Shown piece by piece: positions 22,628 to 32,370 of a stretch of DNA of 64,000 bases (positions are counted from its first letter, which is position 1; every line of letters starts with the position of its first letter). The stretch spans positions 5,084,001-5,148,000 of the forward strand of contig OZ231128.1 of assembly GCA_965153355.1 (NCBI GenBank), given 5' to 3'. The translations under genes were made by a program, and so were the position numbers. The DNA comes from Flaccisagitta enflata. Taxonomy: Eukaryota > Chaetognatha > Sagittoidea > Aphragmophora. A model generated the notes under the pieces. That model ran no database searches and was not told the origin of the DNA. It saw nothing but the letters and a program-made list of their open reading frames with translations.

Positions 22628-23125
22628 TTGTTGTTGTTGTTTTGCTGTTGTTGTTGTTGTTGTTGTATTTGTTATTGTTGTTGTTGTTGTTGTTTTTTTG
22701 TTTGTTTTTTCTGTTGTTGTTGTTTCTGTTTTTGTTGTTGTTGCTGTTGTTTTTGGGCAGCGGCCACAAAGGGATCGGTGACCTATGCCAGCCTTGAGGC
22801 CCAAATCCCTAACCTTGAAACCTAAATCCCAACATCAAGGCCCAAATCCCAGCTTAAGGCCAAAATCCCATCTTTGCGGCTCAAATCCCAGCCTTGAGAG
22901 ATTTGGGTCTCCAAGACTGGGATTTGGGCCTCAAGGCTGGGATATTGGCCTTGGGGGTGAGATATGGGCCTGGAGGTTGGGGGAGGGAGGATGGAGGAGG
23001 AGAAGAAGGAGAAAATTCCCTTTGTGAAAGCCGCCGCCCTGCTCCCACCCTCAACTACAATCATGACCTACCTAAGCAGGGCACGGGTACCGCTGACCCG
23101 GCCACCTAACGCTTTTGCGACTATT
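22628..23125 (+). mobile_element. (TTG)n tract plus GGGCAGCGG-family element
   Basis: 22628-22757 is (TTG)n. It is followed by 'gggcagcggccacaaaggga', 'tcggtgacctatgcc', the 20-bp 'ggcccaaatcccagc' minisatellite in both orientations (22785-22910 and 22912-22960), and the terminal signature 'gggtaccgctgacc' + 'taacgcttttgcgactat' ending near 23125. Confidence 0.65.
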
Positions 23126-23149
23126 GTTTGTATTTATTATTGATGTTAT

Positions 23150-23152
<3 letters not shown>

Positions 23153-23186
<34 letters not shown>

Positions 23187-23215
23187 AGTTGTTGTTGTTG
23201 TTGTAGTTGTTGCAT
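23153..23215. repeat. (TTG)n microsatellite
   Basis: Second TTG run directly after the foldback element. 23216-23700 contains purine-rich 'gagacagagac' sequence without a gene. Confidence 0.9.
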
Positions 23216-23699
23216 TTTGTTTTGTTATTCTAAAAGATGGTGTTTTGTTTATAAAAGATAATGTTGTGACTTGTCAGTGTTAATGTTTTGGTTATTGTCA
23301 TTGTTAAAGCCGTTTTCTGGATTACATTCTGAGAATGATTTGTTATGTTACCACAATCGTGTCTTTTGTCAAGGACACAGAGACCGCGACTACGTATTTA
23401 ATGGATGGCAGGCAGAGCGGCAGGGAAAAAAAGGAAAAGGAGATCGAGTAAGACTCATTTGAAAGTGAGAAACAGAGACAGGATAAGACAAAAAGATAGA
23501 AACAAAGCGCCAGAAACAGGGAGACTGAAACAGAGACAGAATGAGGGAAGAGAGACAGATAGAAAGGGAGAGACAGAGACTGACACAGACACAGACAATA
23601 GGAAACGCGTGATCCAAGTGGTAAGCTGAATATTAAGAGCAACAAAAGAAATGGACAGTTTGTTACACTTAATAGGTTATTTTGATTGGTATCATCATT

Positions 23700-23822
23700 T
23701 TCACTTTCTCGCTGAAGTCGGTCGGACGGTTGGTCGGTAGGACGGTTGGTCTGTCGGTAACGCATTCGTTCGACGATCCACACGTCGCACCTTATTGGCC
23801 TACTTGGCCTTGTTTTCCTAGT
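23700..23822 (-). mobile_element. Dispersed repeat, copy of 7290-7360
   Basis: 'aacgcattcgttcgacgatc' + 'cacacgtcgcaccttattgg' + 'cctacttggccttg' is the inverse of the 7290-7360 sequence. The stretch from 23823 to 24420 shows no gene. Confidence 0.55.
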
Positions 23823-24424
23823 CGCGTGCTCGTTAATTTAGCTTGTACCTAAATGACAGAAAGCAATAAAACTAACATTCTCCGAGCAGATCATGTTGTG
23901 GGTCTGTCTCAGGCTGAAATCAATATTGGCTTTTAGGTGGCCACGCCTCACCTTCTATAATCCCTACCCCTATACAAAATCCAAAATTTCGAAGTTCTCA
24001 AATTCCAATTCTGACTGCAGATTTTGAAAGTGTTTTCGTTTTTTTGATATTCCAATTAGAAGATGGTCAAAAGTGCTGTCAAATGTTAGGAAACATACCT
24101 TTCCTTTTAATTTCTTTATAAAATCATTAAACTTACCTTATTTAAAAATCTTTAGCGTGGATTTTGACAATGATTCCGAAGAAATTTTGATAAAAGAAAA
24201 GCACTTTTAACAGACAGTTTTTCATGCAAATTTCGAATCTACAGTCGAAATTTTGATTTGAGCAATTTGAAATTTTTGGTTTTCTATTGGCCATGGGAAG
24301 TTCAAGGTAAGGCGCGGCAACCAAGATGCAAACTTTTAAAGCTGAAAATTATGACAATAGAAGCCCAAGACAGCTTTACAACATGAACTGCTCGGAGAAT
24401 TTCGATTTTTTTTTGTTTTAGTCA

Positions 24425-24597
24425 TTTCAGTACAGGCCGTTATGTTGGTTCGTCCGTCGGTCCGTCCAATTTTACGTTTTCGGCGATATGGGGTCTTTGG
24501 CCACACACGGCTCCTGCCCAAATTCTCTGATAACCTCACATACCGCCCCTGCCCTCCCACACGCGACTTGGGTGGCTTTGTACCCGGCCTTGTTTTG
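24425..24597 (-). mobile_element. AGTCGCGTGC-family copy, minus orientation
   Basis: 'ggtccgtccaattttacgtt', 'ggctcctgcccaaattctct' and 'acacgcgacttgggtggct' 'ttgtacccggccttg'. It ends a few bases from the donor site of the vWA gene's last visible exon, so it has inserted in the following intron. Confidence 0.65.
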
Positions 24598-24608
24598 TAA
24601 TGAATTAC

Positions 24609-27416
24609 CTGTACTGCGTAAACGATGACGACGGCGACGATGGAGATGATGGTTATGCCAGCCAGAGCGCCTGCCCCCAACCCGATAATCACCATCATAT
24701 TCGATTTCAGATCCTCGCAAACCTTGACCAGAATCGCCTGATAACAAAGCCAGGAACCGGACGAATGAGTTGTCGGTCCGTCGGCACATTACATTCTTTT
24801 CCGTTTTTGGAGGGTCTTTTCATGGTTTTAAGTTGAATCCCGCAGTAGCGGATGATAAGGGACCAATATTTTTGTTGTGTTTTAGCGGGTTTTAACTGTA
24901 TGAATCTGAATCTCGGATCCCAAAGTTATTCATGACAAGTACAAGAACAATATCCCTTGCTATACCTAAACTGAGAAATATGGAAGGGGGCCTTGTGAGC
25001 CCCCACTGACGAGTTACTATGCCCATCACCCTAGTTTTCTATTTAGAAAAAACTAACTTAGCAAACATCCATTCTGAGTCGATCCCTAAATACTATTGCA
25101 TGATGTCTCTGAGTTGTTCATATTGATCAACCTACATCAATTCTCTGAGTTGTTCGCATTTATTAACCCACATCAAACAACCAAAGCCTGCATGATATTG
25201 ATCAATCTGCACGGTATCCCTGAGTTGTTCGTATTGATCAACCTGCACAATATCTCTGAGTTGTTCATATTGATCAACCTGCATTATATTCCTCAGTTGT
25301 TTATGCTGATCAATCTGCATGATATCCCTGAATTGTTTGTATTGATCAACCTGCATGTTATCCCTGAGTTGTTTGCACTGATCAACCTGCATGATATCCC
25401 TGAGTTGTTTGTATTGGTCAACCTGCATGATCAACCTGCATGATCAACCTGCATGATATCCCTGAGTTGTTGATATTGATCAACCTGCATGATCAACCTG
25501 CATGATATCCTTGAGTTGCTCGTATTGATCAACCTGCATGATCAACCTGCATGATATCCTTGAGTTGCTCGTATTGATCGACTCAGTGCGTTCGATTTGT
25601 TGATCCGGCGATGATTTCCAATTCCGTTCCGTTGACGCACAAATCGAGTTGGTCTTCATCTGTGTCGACGGTGCATTCCTGTCCGACGCCGATGCTGTAG
25701 ACAGTCACGTTCTCACGACGAAGAAGCTCCACTTCCTCCAGCAAAGCGTTTTTGTTCTTCGTTTGTCCGTCGGTCAGCACGAAGCCCAAACTCACGATTC
25801 GAACGGACTCTTCCGCCGTCATGCCCGTCATATTTGCCAGCCTTTTTTCGAGGATCATCGGTTGGTATTCAATTAGTCAGTTTGAATTTGTAAAGAAGGC
25901 AGAATACGTGACAACCCTAGTCGCTTGCAGGTGGGCACGGGTAGTCAGACAATTGGGCAGGAGCAGCAACGAAAAATTCGAGCTAAATCCACAAATGAGA
26001 CTGACGGAACACAGTAGACAGAAAGTCACCACCTGCTTACTACTTACCACGCTTGACCAACCAACCACCCAGCATCAATCTTTACGGACGGACCAACGGA
26101 GAGTTCGACGGACAGAACGAAAATAGACCAAAAGAGTCGCGTAGCATGCATGACCAAAAACAAGGGAAAAAAAGAAAATATGAATTGATTATTCTAGGGT
26201 TATCGAGCAGACCCTGAGCAACATGCCCCTTCTAGGGAACTAGAAACTGTTCAGAAAGAATGAATATAGTCATGGTCATGGTAACATAGCAATAAAATGA
26301 AAGACAATGAAGTAAATGAAATGCTCACTCACGTTCTGTCTCGTTCCATTTGAAGGTGCTGCCTCATGTGCCTCAATGCTTTTTCCGTGTTGGTCTGACC
26401 GATTAAGCTCGCATTTCTTACTCGGCCATGAATATAAGTTTGCGTCAAATTAAAGGCCAGCTTTTGCCAATTATTGGACGTTTTTAGCGGCACCATCATA
26501 AACACTTCATTCGCAAACTGAACAATTCCCATTTTTGCCGGTCGGCTGCTGCGAATCTGAAAATGTCAAAGTTGTACTATCTTGCTTGAAAAATATATCA
26601 TGGAATATATCATACGATTCATATCATCATTAGTATAAACATTAGTATGGCGTCATTTGATTAAACAAATTTTTTCTATCATTTTTTTTTCTCCTAAAGA
26701 ATAATGTAAAAAAAATAAAGCCGTATACACGGCTACCAAAGTCGCGTGCAGGAGGGCAGGGGCAGTGATAAAAAAGGCTAACCAAGCATTTGAGCATGAA
26801 TGGTAATGCAAAAAATGTCAAAAACGCTGAAAAAGCAAGGTGTTACCGACAGACCAACGGACATAGCGGGTTACAGAGTTGCATGCAGGCGACTAAAAAA
26901 AAACATAAAACCCAATACAGGGATCCCTAAGTAGCATGCTTGTGGGCAGTGATAAAAAATGATAACCTTGCAAAAAACATCTATAAACACCATGCAAAGT
27001 ATTACGGATCAATCTACAGACTGACAGAATGACTAACAGACCAACTAACAGACCAACAGACCAACAGACTAACAGACTAACAGACTAACAGACTAATAGA
27101 CCAATCACCATGCAAAGTATTACGGACCAATCTACAGACTGACAGAATGACTAACAGATGTAGCAGGCCACATGTTGCTTTCACATGATTGAAATTTTTA
27201 AAAAAAATTATGATACAAGAGGAGAAACATTTTAGCAAGATGGTAGAGGAATTTAAGGGAGGGAGAGAGAATGGGGAGGGGGGGGAGGTTGTCTCGAGTT
27301 AATATAGGTTCAGCCAGTCCAGGGCTCTTGAATACATACATAACATACACACACAAGACAACAACAACAACAACAGCAACAACAACAACGGCAACAGCAA
27401 CGCCCAACAACCCAGC

Positions 27417-27469
<53 letters not shown>

Positions 27470-28151
27470 GATATACGAATTAACGAATTGGATACACACA
27501 TTCACATTCTGTCATTTACCTTTCCCATAAATTTGGTGACATTGGCGACAAATTCCATGGCCAAATTGAATTGTTTGTCTGTGAGGCTTTTGCTGGAGTC
27601 TACAGCAAAAACACAATGAACCTGAATATCTTCCAGTAAGCACAATTCTTCACTTTTCTCGCCATTTTTGCCCTCCGTCTGCGTTGCATTTACCCTGATG
27701 ATGATTGTCTACCCTGTGAATTACCATCCTAAAAAACGCTATCTGAAAAAAAAACCCGCACCAACTTAGGGAGGGTGTTGCTCCAAAACGAGGCCCTGAT
27801 AACCGGATAGATCGGTCTCATTTTAATAAACAGATATCCAAAAAATTTTCAAACATGGGTTTACGTTACTCATCTCGTTTTATAAAATTTCTCTTCTGTG
27901 ACTCCGTTCATCCGTCTGTCTGTCGATCTGTCGGTCGGTCCGTTACACTTCGCCATTTCGGGCTTTTGTGGTAGTTTTTGCATCACCTACCAGCCCAATG
28001 TCCAATTTGACTGCCTTAACCCACCCACACGCGATTTCAGGCTTGAACTAGCTTGTTTATACTAAACAAACCTGCTTAGCGCAACCAACGTTACGAGGAA
28101 TTTTACAAGTATCAACATTTCTTGCTTGTGTGGAATCCAACGCTCATCCAT
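24609..28151 (-). CDS. Signal-peptide / vWA domain / transmembrane protein, 5 visible exons
   Basis: Exons on the minus strand: 28151-28072, 27694-27520, 26556-26333, 25841-25547 and 24737-24609. All use GT-AG introns and the phases agree at every junction. Exon 1 starts with ATG and supplies a hydrophobic leader (MLILVKFLVTLVAL). Exon 2 holds the MIDAS motif (VFAVDSSKSLTDKQ, DxSxS). Exon 3 has MGIVQFANEV and a helix with a conserved Thr (GQTNTEKALRHM). Exon 4 has LGFVLTDGQTKNKNALLEEV and VTVYSIGVGQ. Exon 5 gives the last vWA helix (AILVKVCEDL) and a TM segment (residues about 14-41 of the exon). It is probably a cell-surface adhesion or ligand-binding protein. A TGA at 25585-25583 interrupts exon 4 just before VDQYEQLKDI, so the copy is a pseudogene or carries an error. 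Cytoplasmic exons are not found. Confidence 0.7.
25094..25580 (-). repeat. 36-bp tandem array derived from the end of vWA exon 4, each unit with a splice donor
   Basis: Roughly 12-14 units of 'caggttgatcaatacgagca' 'actcagggatatcatg' (minus strand). In the frame of exon 4 each encodes a variant of QVDQYEQLRDIM, the expected next part of the vWA fold. The array's first unit is the exon end itself, and every unit repeats the CAG|GTTGAT donor-like junction. Some units are linked by a short 'catgatcaacctg' insertion. Confidence 0.8.
25905..26160 (+). mobile_element. AGTCGC-family divergent copy
   Basis: 'acgtgacaaccctagtcgct' through 'gggcaggagcagcaacg' to 'aaaagagtcgcgtagcatgc', inside intron 3 of the vWA gene. 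Confidence 0.55.
26717..26899 (+). mobile_element. AGTCGCGTGC-family divergent copy
   Basis: 'aaagccgtatacacggctac', 'aagtcgcgtgcaggagggca' and 'gggttacagagttgcatgca' 'ggcgact'. A tandem run of 'cagaccaacagactaa' and a direct duplication of 'caccatgcaaagtattacgg' follow at 26990-27150. All lie in intron 2 of the vWA gene. Confidence 0.6.
27358..27470. repeat. (CAA)n microsatellite
   Basis: CAA/CAG run with one interruption, 50 bp from the donor of vWA exon 2 and therefore intronic. Confidence 0.9.
27890..28060 (-). mobile_element. AGTCGCGTGC-family copy in vWA intron 1
   Basis: 'gtcggtcggtccgttacact', 'cacctaccagcccaatgtcc', 'aacccacccacacgcgattt'. Degenerate copy in minus orientation, lying just 3' of exon 1. 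Confidence 0.55.
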
Positions 28152-29266
28152 TTTAGACCCTATCTTCTGATCTTCGGCTCTCTTTGAAACTTTTTGAGAG
28201 AAAAATGAAAATGTGTTTTTCCGAATCTTTAAATAATTGGCTTGCCTTTATTTGAATGAAATGATTTGGATTTCGCGCGCAGTTTTTGTAGAAATGAATG
28301 ATAGGGGTTCATTGATGTTTTGGTTAATTCAATTTATAGGCAAGGCAAAGCGGCAAAAGCGGGGAATCGCTGGATTGACTCTAAATGTCCAAATGTCGGA
28401 AATGTCTCCTCATCTATTTTTGTAAACGAGGACATTTGGTGAAGTATGATTGATAATGTATATGTAGTTGACTGAACTTGGGTGGCGCCATAATGCGCTG
28501 ATTCCAAAGCGCGTTAAAGAATAAAGATCAATAATTTCTTCATCATCATCTTCATTTACATCATTATCAGTACTACTGTAATATCTTTAGCTTCGCATGA
28601 TATCAGCTTTATCTTGTCTTCTTTTTCGTGAAAATAGGGCTGCTATAATCTCGTTGTGCTATAATAGAGCTGCTATAATCTCGGTGTGCTATAATCGGCC
28701 ATGCTATTTCCGAGCTTGCTATTTTAGAGGCTGCTATTTTGGAGGCGCTATAATTTCCGGCACCCCAGATGGCAGTGTTAAACTAGAATTTCTTTATTAC
28801 AATCACAATACTAGAATTACCATTAGTATCACTGACGATGGACCGTTTACTGAGAATGTTAAAAACGCGCTTTGGAAAGCTGTCTCACATGGTCTGGCAG
28901 CCTATCAAGGATGAAGTTAGAAACACACACAATGTTGTAAATGTCTCTTCATTTATTTATGTTCAGTTAAGCATAACTAGGAGCAGGGTAAAATTATGTC
29001 TTATAATGAAGTTGCCTTATTGCCAGTATACAAACAACTATCAAAGGACAAAATGAATGATTCTCTGCACGATTTTGTTTTTCTTTCTGAATCCTCCGCC
29101 AGAGCAAAGCTTTAATCGAAAAGCTTCGGGCCGTAATACACATAAAGCCAATGACAACCCTTAGCCTAAGGCTAGCCCTATCCCCCTAACCCTAAAACTA
29201 CCACACAGCCTAACTTTAACCTAAAGCCACGCTAACCACAAGTTTAAAGACGCTTAAAAGTCTTAA
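28152..29266. other. No gene; upstream flank of the vWA gene
   Basis: Contains the presumed promoter of the vWA gene but no clear TATA motif. 28650-28760 carries a degenerate 'gctataat' repeat. 29140-29240 has a degenerate CCCTAA-like stretch. Confidence 0.45.
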
Positions 29267-29445
29267 CAGGCCGGATACACGGCCCAGTACCAGTTACCCA
29301 GACGGGTAGGCAGGGGCGAAAATGCGCGTTTTTCACGCACCAACTCGTCACCACCAGGCGGACGGGCCAACGGGCGGACGGGCCAGAGATGAACAGGACG
29401 GACGGACGGACAAAGCCTCTTATAAGTTGCGTGTCGCAACTAAAA
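29267..29445 (+). mobile_element. AGTCGC-family copy, CCTCTTATA subfamily
   Basis: 'ggccggatacacggcccagt' at the left; 'caaagcctcttataagttgc' 'gtgtcgcaactaaaaac' at the right. Confidence 0.65.
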
Positions 29446-29754
29446 ACAAAGATCACAGATGATCATTTCATTAGTACCTATTGGATCTTGTAAGTGGGTA
29501 CAGTTAAGCTTCACTAGAAGGCATTTGAAGGGACCGACTCATTCTATGCCTTCAAGGCGGGATGCCTTATTGCCGAGCACGACTTTCTGTATGGTTTACC
29601 ATGACAATTGTTTCTTTCTTATAGGTAGTTCTTGTCAGATTGATCTAGCCATGCCATGTGGAAGGAGAAATGACGTATAGATACTGATATAGATACTTAG
29701 AAACAAAGAGATGAAAGAAACAGACTGACATTATTAAGTGCAACCTGCAAATTA

Positions 29755-29997
29755 ACAAGTGATGCGGGGTCACATTATTGTTGTGGATGGGTGGGCAGGG
29801 GCATCCCACCCCCCTCCACACCCAACACCCCACCCAACACCCTTTCTAACACAGACACACCCAAAAAAATTTAAAACGCGCGTTTTTCCACTTTTTGACT
29901 CATACTCACAAACCAATGGACTGACGGACCAATGGAACAACGGACCAACGGACCAATGGATATAAGCCTCTTATAGAGTTGCGTGTCCACAATTAAA
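29755..29997 (+). mobile_element. Related foldback repeat with GTGAYGCGxGGTCAC start
   Basis: 'aagtgatgcggggtcacatt' then 'gtgggcaggggcatccc', ending 'aagcctcttatagagttgcg'. The same left end occurs at 46883 and 48385 (inverse). 29998-30148 is unremarkable. Confidence 0.55.
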
Positions 29998-30148
29998 GAG
30001 ATGGCAAGTGACAGACAATTAGACAAAACGAGGGTAGATGGATGTAACACATGACAAATGTTGACAAGTTTTTGTGTGAAATCAAGGCCAAGAATTTTAC
30101 CTATTTTGCGTCAAGGCCTGTTTCTTACTTCATTAAAAAAAATTGAGT

Positions 30149-30349
30149 TTACATAGTGACAGGTAACTCGTGGCTGTGGGCGGCATTCTTTCTCCTGATT
30201 TTATCATTTTCATTGTCCTCATCGTTATTTGCAGTCTCATAAATCGATGATTTCTGCACCCTTGTTTTCATCTTTATCATCATCGATAGCGGTGCATCGG
30301 AATCGAGATCATCGAGAATTTGAGATCGCCATTCAAACTTGGGAGTCAC
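30149..30349 (-). CDS. Candidate exon, acidic/charged, unidentified
   Basis: The open frame encodes a hydrophilic segment (FEWRSQILDDLDSDAPLSMM ... NNDEDNENDKIRRK) whose composition differs from the surrounding repeats. No start, partner exon or family is recognised. It could be an upstream or unrelated host exon, or chance. Confidence 0.2.
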   Translation of the reverse strand: MTPKFEWRSQILDDLDSDAPLSMMIKMKTRVQKSSIYETANNDEDNENDKIRRKNAAHSHELPVTM

Positions 30350-30356
30350 CGATGTA

Positions 30357-30530
30357 TTTTTCTTTATCTTTTTCTTTTTCTTTTTCTTTTTCTTTTTTGT
30401 TTCTTCTTTTTCTCTTTTTTTTTCTTTTTCTTTTTCCTCTTCATGCCTTCATGCCTTTTTCTTTTTCTTTTTCTTTTTCTTTTTCTTTTTTGTTTCTCTT
30501 TCTTTTTCTTTTTCTTTTTCCTCTACATGC
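30357..30530. repeat. (CTTTTT)n low-complexity tract
   Basis: Two blocks of CTTTTT units separated by a duplicated 'catgccttc' segment. Confidence 0.9.
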
Positions 30531-30582
30531 CTTCTAAGCGAGCATGAAAAACCTTATCTCACACCTATTTCATGCCTTGTAG

Positions 30583-30767
30583 TGAAATTTGCCTTATAGG
30601 CGGGTGCGCTATAGACGGGTTTTCTCAACAATAAAACCAAAGAAAAAAAGTTTGGATTTAAGAAAATATGCCATTTAGCGAGAGATGCCTTATTAGCGGG
30701 TGCGCTCTAGCGAAGCTCGACTGTATGTTTTACAGCGGGTGCGCTCTAGCGGTTCTCGACTGTAGTT
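30583..30767. mobile_element. pogo/Tigger-like terminal sequences
   Basis: Two copies of 'gcgggtgcgctctagcg' ending in 'tcgactgta' (about 30699-30724 and 30736-30766). Read on the minus strand they give TACAGTCGAGCTTCGCTAGA, matching the style of Tigger/pogo inverted termini next to a TA target. Upstream 'gccttataggcgggtgcgct' is a related, degenerate copy. No transposase. Confidence 0.45.
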
Positions 30768-31004
30768 GTGTTAGTAATTGTGAAACAAAGCAGGCGACTG
30801 TTGCCTTGTTGGGCTTGTTTTGGATAAACTCTGCTCAACGCAAGCTGACATAAGGGCATAATGACATTAGGACTTGACGTTAGTTGGACAACAAAAGTCA
30901 CACTAATGGGAAACCTATCCCGATACTAGACTGCAAAAACTAGCACATGACATTATAATTTACTTCATACGCGAGTCGCTGTCATGAAACTCACAATTCT
31001 TAAG

Positions 31005-31017
<13 letters not shown>

Positions 31018-31067
<50 letters not shown>

Positions 31068-31068
31068 G

Positions 31069-31102
<34 letters not shown>
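31018..31102. repeat. (GA)n microsatellite
   Basis: GA runs split by 'ggcggagc'. GGA-rich sequence follows at 31228-31300 and GAGGAT repeats at 31640-31700. Confidence 0.9.
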
Positions 31103-31105
<3 letters not shown>

Positions 31106-31367
31106 TAAAACAGAAAACAGAAAGTAGAGAGGAAGAAAGAAGGGGGAAAACTTGTAGAATGGGTCTGGGGCACTCTGACTTAACCGATAGAACCGAGAAT
31201 TCAATATCTTTAAGATGAAACCAAGAGGAGGAAGGAGAAAAGGAGGAAAGGAGGAAAGGAGGAAAGAAGGAGGAGGAAAGGAGGAAGGAGGACGACCGCA
31301 AAAGATGAAAAATGAGGCTACCGGGAGACGGAAAAAATGCCAAAGAGAGCTTGTTTCTACACGGAGA

Positions 31368-31565
31368 AAACCGCGTTTTAAACCAGCCACCCGGTCGCTC
31401 GCTCAGTTTGTTCGCTCCCACTGCTCACCCCGCTCACTCGCTAAGCAATACTCTCCTTAGTAAGCTCGCTTCAATGTTTATTCTGTTCTCTAGGCTACTC
31501 ACTTTGCTCACTTTCAAGTGGCGCAGCTGAAATTTCTGAAAACGTGTTCACGCTGTCAACTCATT
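31368..31565 (+). mobile_element. Dispersed repeat, GCTCGCTC family
   Basis: 'aaaccgcgttttaaaccagc' + 'cacccggtcgctcgctcagt' through 'gaaaacgtgttcacgctg', the inverse of 4363-4615 along its length. Confidence 0.6.
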
Positions 31566-32129
31566 GATAGGAAAAATAGGGATCAATGTTGTCACTATGA
31601 ACACGCCCAGGGGCAACGATAAAGACGAAACAGGAGGACGATGACGATGAGGAGAAGGATGAGGAAGAGAATGAGGATGAGGATGAGGATGAGGAATATG
31701 ACACGGAATATTTACTGCGAATGAGAGGAGAGGTGAGGGCCTGAAAATGGTAGTTTGTTTGTCGGTGGTTGTTAGTATTCCCCCCCGAGGTAAAAAATGT
31801 TACAGAGATGAGGGGGCGGGCGGGAAGACGAAGGGGGAAGGGGGTCTAGAGGGGGCGTATGGGGAGACCACTTTCCTTGGATGGCTCCTCATAGTCATAG
31901 TATCCATGCCAGAAAAAATGAATCAGCTAATGTCAGTTGTACTGCCAAACTGCTTAGTCGAAACTAAATAAGATATAATGATGACAAGTTTAAAAGTTAA
32001 GTCTGCCTGTCACAAACATCTTCAATACAAGGCTAACACACTGAAGTCGTGTGCGCCTAAATTGACTGATGATTTTCTCAATCGAGTCAATCAACTTATT
32101 GACTAAATAATCACGATTGGATTAAATTT

Positions 32130-32370
32130 AATGAGATTTTCAAGCCTGAGTGGGCAAATTTAGGTTCGAGAGTGCAGATTTCAAGCCTGAGAGGCTAGAT
32201 CTCAGGTCTGAGCTTTAGACCTGAGAGGGCAGATTTCAGGCCTGACAGGTCTGATAGGATGGACAAACAGACGGAGACAGATGGAAGGGCAGACGGAGGG
32301 ATGGACGGAAGGATGACCAAAAGTCCCCCTGTGTTCTACAGGACTTTGTCCCCTTCGAGGCCGTTGCCCA
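32130..32370 (-). mobile_element. GGGCAGCGG-family half element
   Basis: 'agatttcaagcctgagaggc' repeats, a GGACGGA tract, then 'gtcccctgtgttctacagg'-type sequence and 'gactttgtccccttcgaggc' 'cgttgccc'. This matches the right half of the 7740-8300 foldback. 31566-32129 has no recognised feature. Confidence 0.55.

Noticed and set aside
21899-22825. 308-codon Pro/Ser/Thr to Cys ORF
   Set aside because: It crosses CCA, TTG and foldback repeats; composition follows each repeat and no domain is present.
25132-25434. 100-codon minus-strand ORF of MQVDQYKQLRD repeats as an independent gene
   Set aside because: It is the 36-bp array derived from vWA exon 4; it has no separate start context and is better read as exon or intron repeats.
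29140-29240. Interstitial telomeric repeat
   Set aside because: Only a few degenerate CCCTAA-like hexamers; too irregular to call.
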